Assembly: GCF_029989365.1 (NCBI RefSeq)
Contig: NZ_JAPRAQ010000004.1
Location: forward strand, 310,001-374,000
Length of the DNA stretch: 64,000 bases
Origin: Bradyrhizobium sp. Arg816
GTDB lineage: Bacteria > Pseudomonadota > Alphaproteobacteria > Rhizobiales > Xanthobacteraceae
Direction of reading: 5' to 3'
The translations under genes were made by a program, and so were the position numbers. Position 1 is the stretch's first letter. Every line of letters begins with the position of its first letter. Positions 18,389 through 27,538 of this stretch are shown one piece after another. Below the pieces are notes generated by a model. The model was given only the letters and a program-made list of their open reading frames with translations. It was not told the origin of the DNA and did not search any database.

Positions 18389-19204
18389 ATGTCATCCGCC
18401 AAAAGCTCGTCCGGGGTCGAGGCCGGCCTGACGGCTCTCGCCGTCAGCCTGCGCGGCGTGACGAAGGCGTATGACAATGGCGTCATGGCGCTCGGCCCGC
18501 TCGACCTTGCCGTTCGCAAGGGCGAGTTCATCTCGCTGCTGGGCCCGTCCGGTTGCGGCAAGTCCACTGCGCTGCGCCTGATCGCAGAGCTCAGCGCGCC
18601 ATCGTCCGGCATCGTGCGGGTGGCGCGCCACGAGGGCGATGTGCTGCCGGGTCATGGCATCGGCTTCGTGTTCCAGGAGCCGACGCTGATGCCGTGGACC
18701 AGCGTGCGCGAGAATGTGCGGCTGCCCTTGAGGCTCGCAGGCGTTCCGAAGCCGGAGGCGCGCGCGCGGGCCGATGAGGCGTTGGCCAGCGTGGGTCTTG
18801 CCGATTTCGCCGATGCTTTCCCGCGCGAGCTCTCCGGCGGCATGAAGATGCGGGTGTCGCTGGCGCGTGCGCTGGTCACCGACCCTGATATCCTCCTGAT
18901 GGATGAGCCGTTCGCCGCGCTCGACGAGATCACGCGCTTTCGCCTCAACAACGACCTGCTTGCGCTGTGGCGAGCCCTGGGCAAGACCGTCATCTTCGTC
19001 ACCCATTCGGTGTTCGAATCCGTCTATCTGTCGCAGCGGGTCGTGGTCATGACCGCGCGGCCCGGCCGCATCCAGGCCGATATCCGCATCGAGACGGTCG
19101 AGCCGCGCGGTGAGGCGTTTCGGACCTCGGCCGCCTATTCCAATTATTGCCGGAACGTGTCGGCCGCGCTGGCGCCGTCCTATTCTGGGCGGTCGACGCT
19201 ATGA
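18389..19204 (+). CDS. ABC transporter ATP-binding protein (NitT/TauT family)
   Basis: A 271-residue ATPase that powers the uptake system with its neighbours. Walker A is GPSGCGKST, the signature is LSGGMKMRVSLARAL, Walker B is LLMDEPFAALDE, and the switch His is in FVTHS. The N-terminal 20 residues are variable. It starts 10 bases after the binding-protein stop and its stop overlaps the permease start by four bases (ATGA), a sign of translational coupling. No extra regulatory domain is present, unlike the ATPase at 10554. Confidence 0.95.
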   Translation: MSSAKSSSGVEAGLTALAVSLRGVTKAYDNGVMALGPLDLAVRKGEFISLLGPSGCGKSTALRLIAELSAPSSGIVRVARHEGDVLPGHGIGFVFQEPTLMPWTSVRENVRLPLRLAGVPKPEARARADEALASVGLADFADAFPRELSGGMKMRVSLARALVTDPDILLMDEPFAALDEITRFRLNNDLLALWRALGKTVIFVTHSVFESVYLSQRVVVMTARPGRIQADIRIETVEPRGEAFRTSAAYSNYCRNVSAALAPSYSGRSTL

Positions 19205-20019
19205 ACGCGCAAGCTGCCGTCACCGCAAAACCATCCGGCGCGCAACGCGCGATGCGCTTCGTGCTTCCCGTCATCGTGTTCGCAGCCGGACTCGCGGCCT
19301 GGGAACTGGTCGTCCGCATCAAGGACATCCCGCCTTACGTTCTGCCGGCGCCCTCCGTCATCTTCCTGACGCTGATCAAGGACTGGGCGGTGCTGTCACA
19401 ATCGCTCGCGACCACGCTGCTGACCACGCTCGAAGGTTTTGTCGCCGCCAGCATCGGCGGCATCGCGCTGGCACTGCTGTTCAACCAGTCGAAATGGGTA
19501 GAATATTCGCTATTCCCCTATGCAATCGTCCTCCAGGTGACTCCTGTCATCGCGATTGCACCGCTGCTTCTGATCTATCTGGAGCAGCAGACCGCGGTCG
19601 TCGTCTGCGCCTTCATCGTTGCCTTTTTCCCGGTGCTGTCCAACACCACGCTCGGGCTGAATTCGGTCGATCGCAACCTCGCCGGCCTGTTCCAGCTCTA
19701 TGGCGCCTCGCCGCCGCAAACCCTGCGCTTCCTGAAGCTGCCAGCGGCGCTGCCCTATATCCTCGGCGGCCTGCGCATTGCCGGCGGCCTGTCGCTGATC
19801 GGCGCGGTCGTGGCTGAGATTGCGGCCGGAACGGCCGGCGCCGGCTCCGGGCTCGCCTACAGGATCGCCGAATCCGGCTATCGATTGAACATACCCCGCA
19901 TGTTCGCAGCGCTGCTGCTGTTGTCGCTGGCCGGGATTGTCATCTATGGGGTGCTGGCGCTAGTTTCCCATCTCGTTTTACGGCGCTGGCACGAGAGCGC
20001 GCTTGGAAAGGAAAACTGA
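19201..20019 (+). CDS. ABC transporter permease (NitT/TauT family)
   Basis: A 272-residue inner-membrane permease with six predicted helices beginning near residue 20. The EAA-type loop is NLAGLFQLYGASPPQTLRFLKL. VLPAPSVIF near the N-terminus is common in SsuC/TauC-type permeases. ATG 19201 lies inside the ATPase stop overlap. Its TGA at 20017-20019 overlaps the ATG of the next gene by one base, so the dehydrogenase is translationally coupled to the transporter. Confidence 0.94.
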   Translation: MNAQAAVTAKPSGAQRAMRFVLPVIVFAAGLAAWELVVRIKDIPPYVLPAPSVIFLTLIKDWAVLSQSLATTLLTTLEGFVAASIGGIALALLFNQSKWVEYSLFPYAIVLQVTPVIAIAPLLLIYLEQQTAVVVCAFIVAFFPVLSNTTLGLNSVDRNLAGLFQLYGASPPQTLRFLKLPAALPYILGGLRIAGGLSLIGAVVAEIAAGTAGAGSGLAYRIAESGYRLNIPRMFAALLLLSLAGIVIYGVLALVSHLVLRRWHESALGKEN

Positions 20020-21008
20020 TGACTGCCGGTTCGATTTCGTCCGAAAAGATCGACCTTCTGATCTATGGGCCGGTGCGGCCAATTCTCGACAACGGTTTTT
20101 CCGATCATTTCGTCGTGCACAAGGCGGAGACACGGGGCGATCTCGAGCGGCTGACGCCGGCGATCCGCGAAAAAATCCGCGGCGTGGCGGTGACCTATCA
20201 CACGGTGCGCGCCGACAAGGATTCGCTGTCGCAGCTGCCCAAGCTGGAGATGGTGGCGAGCTTCGGCGTCGGCTACGACCACGTCGACGCCAAATACGCG
20301 GCCGAGCACAACATCATCGTCACCAACACGCCCGACGTGCTGACCGAGGAGGTCGCCGACGTCGCGATGGGCCTTCTGATCTCCACCGTGCGTGAGTTCA
20401 TCAAGGCCGACCGCTACGTCCGCTCCGGCCTCTGGCAGACGCAGAACTATCCGCTCAGCGTCGGCTCGCTGCGCGACCGCAAGGTCGGCATCGTCGGCAT
20501 GGGCCGAATCGGCCAGGCCATCGCGCGCCGGCTCGATGCCTCGCTGGTGCCGGTGGTCTACCACTCCCGCAATCCGTCGAAGGACGTCTCCTACAAGCAC
20601 TATCCCGATCTGATCGAGATGGCGAAGGCGGTGGACACGCTGATGGTGATCGTGCCCGGCGGCGCCTCGACCAACAAGATGATCAATGCCGAGGTGCTGA
20701 AGGCGCTCGGTCCGCGCGGCGTGCTGGTCAACGTGGCCCGCGGTTCGGTGGTCGACGAGGCGGCGCTGGTCCAGGCGCTCAAGTCCGGCACCATCCTCGC
20801 CGCCGGTCTCGACGTGTTCGCGGCCGAGCCGAGCGTGCCGGACGAGCTCAAGTCCATGCAGAACGTCGTGCTGCTGCCGCATATCGGCTCGGCGTCGGTG
20901 GTGACGCGCAACGCGATGGATCAGCTCGTGGTCGACAACCTCAAGTCCTGGTTCGCCGGCAAGGCGCCGTTGACGCCGGTTGCGGAAACGCCGTTCAAGG
21001 GGCGCTGA
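20019..21008 (+). CDS. D-isomer-specific 2-hydroxyacid dehydrogenase
   Basis: A 329-residue cytoplasmic NAD(P)H-dependent reductase of the GhrB/hydroxypyruvate reductase type. The Rossmann loop is VGIVGMGRIGQAIARR. Catalytic residues are the Arg in NVARGSVVDEAAL, the Glu in FAAEP, and His in LPHIGSA. The N-terminal catalytic half contains GVGYDHVD. It is translationally coupled to the ABC permease upstream and overlaps the next gene by one base. The coupling suggests the transporter brings in a precursor of a 2-keto or 2-hydroxy acid, but glyoxylate/hydroxypyruvate reduction is the default family activity. Confidence 0.93.
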   Translation: MTAGSISSEKIDLLIYGPVRPILDNGFSDHFVVHKAETRGDLERLTPAIREKIRGVAVTYHTVRADKDSLSQLPKLEMVASFGVGYDHVDAKYAAEHNIIVTNTPDVLTEEVADVAMGLLISTVREFIKADRYVRSGLWQTQNYPLSVGSLRDRKVGIVGMGRIGQAIARRLDASLVPVVYHSRNPSKDVSYKHYPDLIEMAKAVDTLMVIVPGGASTNKMINAEVLKALGPRGVLVNVARGSVVDEAALVQALKSGTILAAGLDVFAAEPSVPDELKSMQNVVLLPHIGSASVVTRNAMDQLVVDNLKSWFAGKAPLTPVAETPFKGR

Positions 21009-21700
21009 TGAGAGGTCTTCGGGTCGTTGCATTCGCCGTCGCGGCCTGCGTGGCCGCGATCGGCATCGCGCATGCGCAGGATGCGACGACCCTGAAGAAG
21101 ACGATGCCCGGGCAGTGGGAGCTCTCGACCACCGAGCGCAGCAAGACCTGCGTCGTCACGATGAAAGGCGATGCCGCGGCGCAGGGGTTCAAGCTGGAGC
21201 TGGAGCCGGCCTGCAAGACCACGCTGCCCTTTACGAAGGACATCGTCGCCTGGAGCGTCAGGGGCCTCGACATCGTTCGTTTGCAGGACGCGACCGGTGA
21301 AGCCGTGATCGACTTCACCGAGGTCGAGGCCGGCATCTTCGAAGGCCTGCGGCAGGGCGAGGGCGTCTACATCCTCCAGGACCTCGCCGCAGCCCGCTCG
21401 ATGGCCAAGTCGATGGACCAGATGATCGGCGACTGGTCGATGGTGCGCGGCAACGGCCAGCCGGTGTGCGGGCTGACGCTGACCAACACGGAAGCCGGCC
21501 CGGACAATTTCCAGGTCTTCGTCAAGCCGAAATGCGATCCGGCGATTGCTCAGTTCAATCCGGCGCAATGGCGGCTCGATCGCGGCCAGATCGTCCTGAT
21601 GTCGAAATCAGGCGAGGCCTGGCAGTTCGAGGCCGACGACAACGCGCAATGGCGGCGCGTCCCCGATACCGCCGATCCCCTGATCATGCTGCGGCAGTAG
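21008..21700 (+). CDS. AprI/Inh-like protease-inhibitor family protein, exported
   Basis: A 230-residue protein with a signal peptide ending near residue 24 (AHAQD). The mature part contains two similar beta-barrel-like halves. The first has PGQWELSTTERSKTCVVTM and the second has IGDWSMVRGNGQPVCGLTLTN. Each has the G-x-W and paired Cys pattern of the AprI/Inh metalloprotease-inhibitor family. It starts on the last base of the dehydrogenase stop codon, so it belongs to the same operon. A periplasmic role is expected. Whether it inhibits a protease is unknown; no metalloprotease gene is nearby. Confidence 0.83.
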   Translation: MRGLRVVAFAVAACVAAIGIAHAQDATTLKKTMPGQWELSTTERSKTCVVTMKGDAAAQGFKLELEPACKTTLPFTKDIVAWSVRGLDIVRLQDATGEAVIDFTEVEAGIFEGLRQGEGVYILQDLAAARSMAKSMDQMIGDWSMVRGNGQPVCGLTLTNTEAGPDNFQVFVKPKCDPAIAQFNPAQWRLDRGQIVLMSKSGEAWQFEADDNAQWRRVPDTADPLIMLRQ

Positions 21701-21835
21701 GCGTCCGTCCGGCCTCGCAATTTTTCCGTCGCCCATAATTTTTCATGTCGATCCGGCGTGGGCTGGATCGTCATCCCAATAGCGAGCTGATTTCGGGGCC
21801 AAACTGGCCGCGTCTCGCCTCAACAGGAGTTTTGC

Positions 21836-22255
21836 ATGCGCTTCATGTACATCGTCACCTCCCCGAAGCACGTTTCGGCCGCGTCCCCGGCCCCGTCCCC
21901 GGCGCTGGCGGAGGCGATGCAGAGGATTTCCGAACGGGAGATCAAGGCCGGTCGGATGCTCGACACTGGGGGCCTGATGCCGCTTGCGACCGGTGCGCGG
22001 GTGTATGTCGCGGACGGCGAGCTCAGCGTCATCGACGGCCCGTTCGTGGAGGCCAAGGAGGTGATCGGCGGTTATGCCATTTTCGAATTGCGCGACAAGG
22101 ACGAGGCCCTGGCGATGGCCAGGGAATTCATGCAGTTGCACCTCGACCACATGCCGGGCTGGGAAGGGACGTGCGAATTGCGGGCATTCGCTACGCCGGG
22201 CGTAGACGTGGCCTGCGAGGTCGACGCGCGTTCAGGGGCGGCAGCTCACGCCTGA
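21836..22255 (+). CDS. YciI (DGPF) family protein
   Basis: A 139-residue cytoplasmic alpha/beta-barrel protein of the YciI/DGPF family. It begins MRFMYIVTSPKHVSAASP and carries VIDGPFVEAKEVIGGYAIFE, the family's DGPF signature. CAGGAG lies upstream of ATG 21836. The sigma-factor gene starts 31 bases after its stop. Genes of this family regularly pair with ECF sigma factors of the ECF42 class, and the pairing is seen here. The biochemical role is unknown. Confidence 0.92.
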   Translation: MRFMYIVTSPKHVSAASPAPSPALAEAMQRISEREIKAGRMLDTGGLMPLATGARVYVADGELSVIDGPFVEAKEVIGGYAIFELRDKDEALAMAREFMQLHLDHMPGWEGTCELRAFATPGVDVACEVDARSGAAAHA

Positions 22256-22286
22256 TGGCTGAGGCCGCTCGTCTCCGTCGGCGGCA

Positions 22287-23555
22287 ATGACGACCGCCGA
22301 CATCGATCGCGTCATCCGCGCAACCTGGCGCGTCGCGCAGCCGCGGCTGATCGCCACGCTGTCGCGCATGCTGCGGGACGTGCCGCTGGCCGAGGAATTG
22401 ACCCAGGACGCACTGGTCGCAGCGCTGGAAGCGTGGCCGCTCAGCGGGGTGCCGGACAATCCCGGCGCCTGGCTGGTTGCGACGGCCAAGCGCCGCGGGC
22501 TCGATCATCTGCGCCGGGCAAAAATGCTCACCCGCAAGCAGGACCTGCTGATGCACGAGCTGATGCAGGAGCAGGACGCGATGCCGGATTTCGACGCCGC
22601 CCTCGACGACGATATCGGTGACGAATGGTTGCGGCTGATCTTCACGGCCTGTCACCCGCTGCTGCCGCGGCACGCCCGCGCGGCGCTGGCATTGCGTATG
22701 ATCTGCGGCCTGACCACCGACGAGATCGCGCGCGCCTTCCTGGTCACGGAGACAACCATCGCCCAGCGCATCGTCCGCGCCAAGCGCACGCTGTCGCGGT
22801 CGGGCCTGAGCTACGAGATCCCGAGCGGCGAGGCGCTTTCGGAGCGTCTCGCCTCGGTGCTCGAGGTCGTCTATCTCATCTTTAACGAGGGGTATTTGGC
22901 CTCAGGCGGCGAGGAGTGGCTGCGGCCGCAGCTCTGCGACGAGGCCCTGCGCATGGGGCGGGTGCTGGTCGGGCTCGCGCCTCTCGAGCCCGAGGTCCAC
23001 GGCCTGATGGCGCTGATGGAGCTGAACGCCGCGCGGAAGCAGGCGCGCACGGGCATCGATGGCGAGCCCATCCTGCTCATGGACCAGGACCGCAGGCTCT
23101 GGGACCGGCGCCAGATTGGCGGCGGCCTTCGCGCGCTCGATCGCGCGCGCGAGCTCGGTGGTGCCGGCCGGTTCTACACGCTGCAGGCCGCGATCGTCGC
23201 ATGTCACGCGACGGCGGAGACGGCCGCTGCCACCGACTGGCGCCGCATCGCCGAGCTCTATGGCCAGCTTGCGGCGCTGGTGCGCTCGCCGGTGATCGAG
23301 CTCAACCGGGCGGTCGCGCTTGGCATGGCCGATGGGCCGCAGGCCGGTCTCGATCTCGTGGACATGATCGCGGACGAACCGGCGCTCGCGGCTTACCACC
23401 ATCTCCATTCTGTCCGCGGCGACCTCCTGGAGAAGCTCGGCCGCTTCGCCGAGGCGCGACTATCGTTCGAGACCGCTGCACGTCTCGCGAACAATGCGCG
23501 CGAGCGCGTGTTGATGGAGCGGCGTGCGGCAGCTATTGCCGATGCCGACGGCTGA
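22287..23555 (+). CDS. ECF RNA polymerase sigma factor, ECF42-like with C-terminal extension
   Basis: A 422-residue sigma factor. Region 2 lies at about residues 10-75 (LAEELTQDALVAALEAWP) and region 4 at about 110-165 (GLTTDEIARAFLVTETTIAQRI is the recognition helix-turn-helix, split here around LVTE). A long C-terminal domain follows, the DUF6596/TPR-like part, beginning VLEVVYLIFNEGYLASGGEEW. ECF42 factors carry such an extension instead of an anti-sigma factor and pair with a DGPF protein, which is exactly the gene upstream. Target promoters would include its own operon; none is obvious by eye. Confidence 0.93.
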   Translation: MTTADIDRVIRATWRVAQPRLIATLSRMLRDVPLAEELTQDALVAALEAWPLSGVPDNPGAWLVATAKRRGLDHLRRAKMLTRKQDLLMHELMQEQDAMPDFDAALDDDIGDEWLRLIFTACHPLLPRHARAALALRMICGLTTDEIARAFLVTETTIAQRIVRAKRTLSRSGLSYEIPSGEALSERLASVLEVVYLIFNEGYLASGGEEWLRPQLCDEALRMGRVLVGLAPLEPEVHGLMALMELNAARKQARTGIDGEPILLMDQDRRLWDRRQIGGGLRALDRARELGGAGRFYTLQAAIVACHATAETAAATDWRRIAELYGQLAALVRSPVIELNRAVALGMADGPQAGLDLVDMIADEPALAAYHHLHSVRGDLLEKLGRFAEARLSFETAARLANNARERVLMERRAAAIADADG

Positions 23556-23569
23556 AGACGCAAACGGCG

Positions 23570-24958
23570 CTACGTCGTAGCCTTGGGCGGCGGCGCGGTG
23601 CCTTGCGCCCACTTCTCGAACTTGCCGAGCACGCCCCAGGCCGTGAGCGCGAGCGAGATCGGCATCGCGAACTGGCCGAGGCCCGGCACCGCCGATACGA
23701 TCGTTCCGAGCAGTCCGGCAATACCGCCTGCATTCGGGCTCGCGGTCACCGAAGAGAGCAGCGCAGTGAGCACCGAGCCGCCGATGCCGAGTGCCGTCTT
23801 CTTGCCGTCGAGCAGCTTGCCGATGGTCTCGCCGAGCGCGCCGTTGACCTGGCCGAGCACCGGCTTGCCGTCCTTGTTGAGCAGGGTGCTGAGCAGGTCG
23901 ACGACCTGCTTCAACTGATCGACGGGGGCCGGGTTGGTCGGGGTGACCTGTCCTGGCACGGGCGCCGTCTTGTTGATGAGGGAGAAGAGCCGTTCGAACA
24001 GGCTGATCGGATCGTTGGTGGCGGGCAGCGTGTTGCCCGGTGTCGTCGGTCCCGGTGTTACGCCGCCGGCTGCCGGTCGCAGCAGCTGTGCGAGGTCTTC
24101 CAGCCGCTTCAGGATCTTGGAAATATCGCCGCTCGGCACGGAGCCTCCCGCCTGCGTTGCACGCGTGAGCGCCGCGACCGTGGCCGCGTCGAGAAGCCCG
24201 GTATCCCTCAGGCCGTTCTGCTGCTGAAACTGCGAGACCGCGGCCCCGGTCTTCGGTCCGCTGATGCCGTCCTCGGCGAGCGGCGGATTGGCGCCGAGCT
24301 TGTTCAACGCCTGTTGCATCAGAGCAATCGTCGACGCCGCATCGTCCTCGGGCTCGGTGCGGTCGGCGAATTGCGGGCTACCGTCGAGGGTGATCGAGGA
24401 ATCGAGCGACATCATCGCATGCAGGATCACCGCCGTGCCGAGCTGGGAATCGACGTGGTTCGGGTCGAACACGTGGTCGCGGACGAATTTGCCCGCCCTC
24501 GCCTCGGGCGGGCCGTACAGTGTCGAACCGCCATAGAGGTAGGGCGAATTGCAGCCCTTGGCGTGATAACCGAAGCCGTTGAACGCCTCGAGCCGGAACA
24601 GGATCCGCGCGATACTCCAGTCGTGGGCGCCGATGAAGTTCTCGATTCTGAACGCGTCCACGGCGCCGTCCACGAACGTGGCAAAGGGGCCGCGCCCTTT
24701 CGGAACGATGGTCGTCACGCGATGAAGCGTTTCGCCGTTGCCGAGATAGGTGTCGAAATCGAAGTTGGATTCGCGGTAATGGCAGAGCGCAACAAAGTAC
24801 CAGGGCACTCCGGTCAACCGCTCGATCTGCTGATAGGTCGCCTTGCCGTTGATCGCCTTGCGCGCGACTCCATTCGCGTCGGCGAGGCGCGAAGGCCGGA
24901 TCTCGAGACTGGCCCAATTCCGCTCGTACTCGCTTTTCAAACTCTCGAATGAGACCAT
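23570..24958 (-). CDS. Lysozyme-like protein with peptidoglycan-binding domain and hydrophobic tail
   Basis: A 462-residue protein with three parts. Residues about 1-175 resemble a lysozyme-fold domain found in phage-like and secreted muramidases: ERLTGVPWYFVALCHYRES provides a likely catalytic Glu, and FNGFGYHAKGCNSPYLYGG follows. Residues about 205-270 are a PG_binding_1 domain (MQQALNKLG, then DGISGPKTGAAVSQFQ). The last 190 residues are rich in Gly, Pro and Ala, with two hydrophobic stretches (GIGGSVLTALLSSV and GIAGLLGTIVSAVPG). There is no N-terminal signal peptide, so export would need a holin-like, type I or other route. It is convergent with the sigma-factor gene. Confidence 0.82.
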   Translation of the reverse strand: MVSFESLKSEYERNWASLEIRPSRLADANGVARKAINGKATYQQIERLTGVPWYFVALCHYRESNFDFDTYLGNGETLHRVTTIVPKGRGPFATFVDGAVDAFRIENFIGAHDWSIARILFRLEAFNGFGYHAKGCNSPYLYGGSTLYGPPEARAGKFVRDHVFDPNHVDSQLGTAVILHAMMSLDSSITLDGSPQFADRTEPEDDAASTIALMQQALNKLGANPPLAEDGISGPKTGAAVSQFQQQNGLRDTGLLDAATVAALTRATQAGGSVPSGDISKILKRLEDLAQLLRPAAGGVTPGPTTPGNTLPATNDPISLFERLFSLINKTAPVPGQVTPTNPAPVDQLKQVVDLLSTLLNKDGKPVLGQVNGALGETIGKLLDGKKTALGIGGSVLTALLSSVTASPNAGGIAGLLGTIVSAVPGLGQFAMPISLALTAWGVLGKFEKWAQGTAPPPKATT

Positions 24959-25225
24959 CTTCCGCTCCCGAAAATTGATGAATTATCGAAATTTCGTGCA
25001 AGTCAGATATGGACCAGATGCCGTGATCGGGGGTGACTCCAACGTGATCTTCGGCAAATGTGGCAGGTTGCCGGCCCGGCGCATGTGAAATGGCTTACAG
25101 CTTGGGCGGGAAAATGCGCCGCAGGACCAGACCCGCGCCATCGCCGGCGGCGCCAACTGCCAGTGAGGGAACCGGCATGGTCGTTCGTCCGTTAGCATTT
25201 TAGACGATGCGGTAGGGAGCCCTGC

Positions 25226-25600
25226 ATGGCCAAGCGCGTCCTCGCGATCGGCATCGAACCCGGCAATGCGGATTACAGCGCATTTCCGCAACTCACGCCG
25301 GAGCTCGTGCGCCATTATATCGAAGCGCAATTGCTGCGCCTGCGTGATCTCGGCTACGAGGTCACGAGCTGCCTGATCGATCTGGACGCGACCGCCGAAG
25401 CCGGCGTCACGGCCGCATTGCGTGACGAGCGCTTCGACTGCATCGTGATCGGCGCGGGGCTGCGCGAGCCGAAAGAGCGCCTGCTGCTGTTCGAGAAGGT
25501 GCTCAACCTCGTCCATTGCCTGGCGCCCGACGCCGCGATCTGCTTCAACTCCACGCCGGCGGACACCGCCGAGGCCGTGCAGCGCTGGATCGAAGCTTGA
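25226..25600 (+). CDS. Hypothetical protein, small alpha/beta fold
   Basis: A 124-residue soluble protein without signal peptide. MAKRVLAIGIEPGNADYSAF starts a beta strand and loop; FDCIVIGAGLREPKERLLLFEKVLNLVH looks like a second strand-helix unit of a Rossmann or receiver-like fold. The frame is supported by an upstream ribosome site (GGTAGGGAG) and regular codon usage. I recall close relatives annotated only as hypothetical in Bradyrhizobium. It stands alone, 256 bp upstream of the protease-led island, and nothing ties it to that island. Confidence 0.78.
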   Translation: MAKRVLAIGIEPGNADYSAFPQLTPELVRHYIEAQLLRLRDLGYEVTSCLIDLDATAEAGVTAALRDERFDCIVIGAGLREPKERLLLFEKVLNLVHCLAPDAAICFNSTPADTAEAVQRWIEA

Positions 25601-25856
25601 CGCTGGACGGCTCCGTCCTGAATTCAAATTGCCTGTCGCCAGGGCGTTCGTTCTCGAAAACGGGATTGAATGGATCTGACGTCCGTGCAATTGTAACGTG
25701 TGTCGTGACGGGATGTTGAGCCCAGCGACATGCCGATATTTGAATTGATATTAGCGGTGGTTGCTTTCGGTCGCCGAAGCCGGAAGCCCAATGTATTTTA
25801 ACCCGTGCGTTTCGATGTGATCCGAGCACGTGTCTGGATGCGGGAGCAGTTTCCGT

Positions 25857-27527
25857 ATGGTGCGCAAGAAGCCGGCGAGCGAGACACAAGCTAGCGAGAC
25901 AAAGGCCAGTGCGGGCGATGTAGGACGGGTCTTGACCAAGACTTCGATCGCGCCCGATCTGCTGGCGGTCATGGACGGCGGTGCGAAGAGGAGGACCGCA
26001 GCAAAGGCCGCTGCTGCGGAGCCCACGTTCAAGGTGATCATCGAATTCAACCGGAGCTTCTCGGGCGGGATCGGCGGCGCCCGGCTTGTCTTGCTGTGGG
26101 CCTACAGCAAGGCGCGCGGCCTGGCGGACCCCTCGGTCCAGATGAAGCTTGTTCCCGCGCTCGCGCCTGCGGCGGCCCGCTTCGATGCGTCGCTGATCGC
26201 CATGTTCGATCCGGCCGACAATATTGACATCGAGAAGTCGATGTGGACGGATAACTACGTTTTCGCAATGCTGACCAGCAAGACGATCGGCAAGCTATCG
26301 GATTGCAAGCCGGCGGATGTGAGCAGTCCCGAATCGTCGCCAGTGGCTGCGAAGCCGATTGCCCTGATCTACAAGATCTGGCGAGATCACGAGATTAAGC
26401 GTTGCGTCTACGATTCGGTACGAACGATCAAATGCGACGCGGCGTTCAACACCTTTCAAGCGAGCGGGAAGGGGATCGTCTGGGCGGTCGCCGATACGGG
26501 CATCGACGCAACTCATCCACACTTTCGATCGCTCGAAACCACCAAGCTCCCGGATGGACTCCTGCACAAGGATTTCACGAAGCAATATCCGGATTCCGAT
26601 GCGTCGCAGGCCGCAGCCCTGACCGATCAGGACGGGCATGGTACACATGTCGCCGGCATCATTGCCGGTCTGACATGCCGCACGCAGGACAACCTGCCCG
26701 GGATCGAGACAGCAATTATCAAGATAAGCATCAAGGCAGAGGTGCGGGACAGCAAAGGGAACGTCAGCCCGGTCCCTACCGAGCATAAGCAGCCGATCGC
26801 GGGATTGGCGCGCGACTGCAAGCTCGTCAGTCTGAAAGTGCTCACCGATGGTCAATCGGGCGATCTCAGCAGCCTGCTGGCCGCGCTCGGATATATTCAG
26901 CGCTGCAACGACAACGGACGAAGCCTGAAGATTCACGGCGTGAATCTCAGCCTCGGCTATCCGTTCGATCCCGAATGGTTTGCAGCCGGGCAGAGCCCTC
27001 TTTGCGTCGAGGTCGACCGCCTTGTGCACTCGGGGGTCTGCGTGGTCGTCGCGGCTGGCAATGGTGGGTACGGTGTCGTCAGCGGCTATTACGGGGCGGC
27101 CGAGCGCGCGGCACACATGGGGACGATCGCAGATCCCGGCAATGCGAGTCTTGCCATTACGGTGGGGTCGACCCATCGCGACATGCCCCACACGTTCGGT
27201 GTTTCGTTCTTCTCGGCCAAGGGCCCGACCTCGGATGGCCGGATGAAGCCCGATCTGGTCGCGCCGGGCGAGCGCATCGTCTCCTGCGCTTTGATGAACA
27301 ATGTTGCTGCGACCGAAGCCTTGTTCCGAGAGGATTCCGGAACCAGCATGGCCGCTCCCCACGTCTCTGGCGCGATCGCGGCCTTCCTGTCGGTCCGCAG
27401 CGAATTCCTGGGGCAGCCCGAACAGGTGAAGGAAATCTTCGTCGCGGCTGCGACCAATATAAAGCGTCGACCAGAATTCCAGGGGGCCGGCTTGCTCGAT
27501 CTGCTGCGCGCTTTGCAATCCGTTTAG
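25857..27527 (+). CDS. Cytoplasmic S8 (subtilisin) serine peptidase, first gene of the candidate island
   Basis: A 556-residue subtilase with no signal peptide or pro-domain of the secreted type. The catalytic triad is complete: Asp213 in VADTGID, His261 in DGHGTHVAG and Ser497 in SGTSMAAPH; the oxyanion Asn402 is in AAGNGG. Residues 1-200 form an N-terminal extension of unknown function, with KVIIEFNRSFSGG at 59-71. GGGAG lies 10 bases before ATG 25857; a GTG nine codons earlier is less likely. The hydrolase gene starts 11 bases after the stop. A protease acting inside the cell, next to SIR2-SLOG and nucleotidyltransferase-like genes, fits an effector or sensor-processing role, which is inference. 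Confidence 0.92.
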   Translation: MVRKKPASETQASETKASAGDVGRVLTKTSIAPDLLAVMDGGAKRRTAAKAAAAEPTFKVIIEFNRSFSGGIGGARLVLLWAYSKARGLADPSVQMKLVPALAPAAARFDASLIAMFDPADNIDIEKSMWTDNYVFAMLTSKTIGKLSDCKPADVSSPESSPVAAKPIALIYKIWRDHEIKRCVYDSVRTIKCDAAFNTFQASGKGIVWAVADTGIDATHPHFRSLETTKLPDGLLHKDFTKQYPDSDASQAAALTDQDGHGTHVAGIIAGLTCRTQDNLPGIETAIIKISIKAEVRDSKGNVSPVPTEHKQPIAGLARDCKLVSLKVLTDGQSGDLSSLLAALGYIQRCNDNGRSLKIHGVNLSLGYPFDPEWFAAGQSPLCVEVDRLVHSGVCVVVAAGNGGYGVVSGYYGAAERAAHMGTIADPGNASLAITVGSTHRDMPHTFGVSFFSAKGPTSDGRMKPDLVAPGERIVSCALMNNVAATEALFREDSGTSMAAPHVSGAIAAFLSVRSEFLGQPEQVKEIFVAAATNIKRRPEFQGAGLLDLLRALQSV

Positions 27528-27538
27528 GGAGGACGCCT

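Noticed and set aside
23570..24958. Prophage remnant reading for the lysozyme-like gene
   Set aside because: No other phage gene (integrase, portal, tail or holin) occurs in the flanks; a single lysozyme-like gene is not enough.
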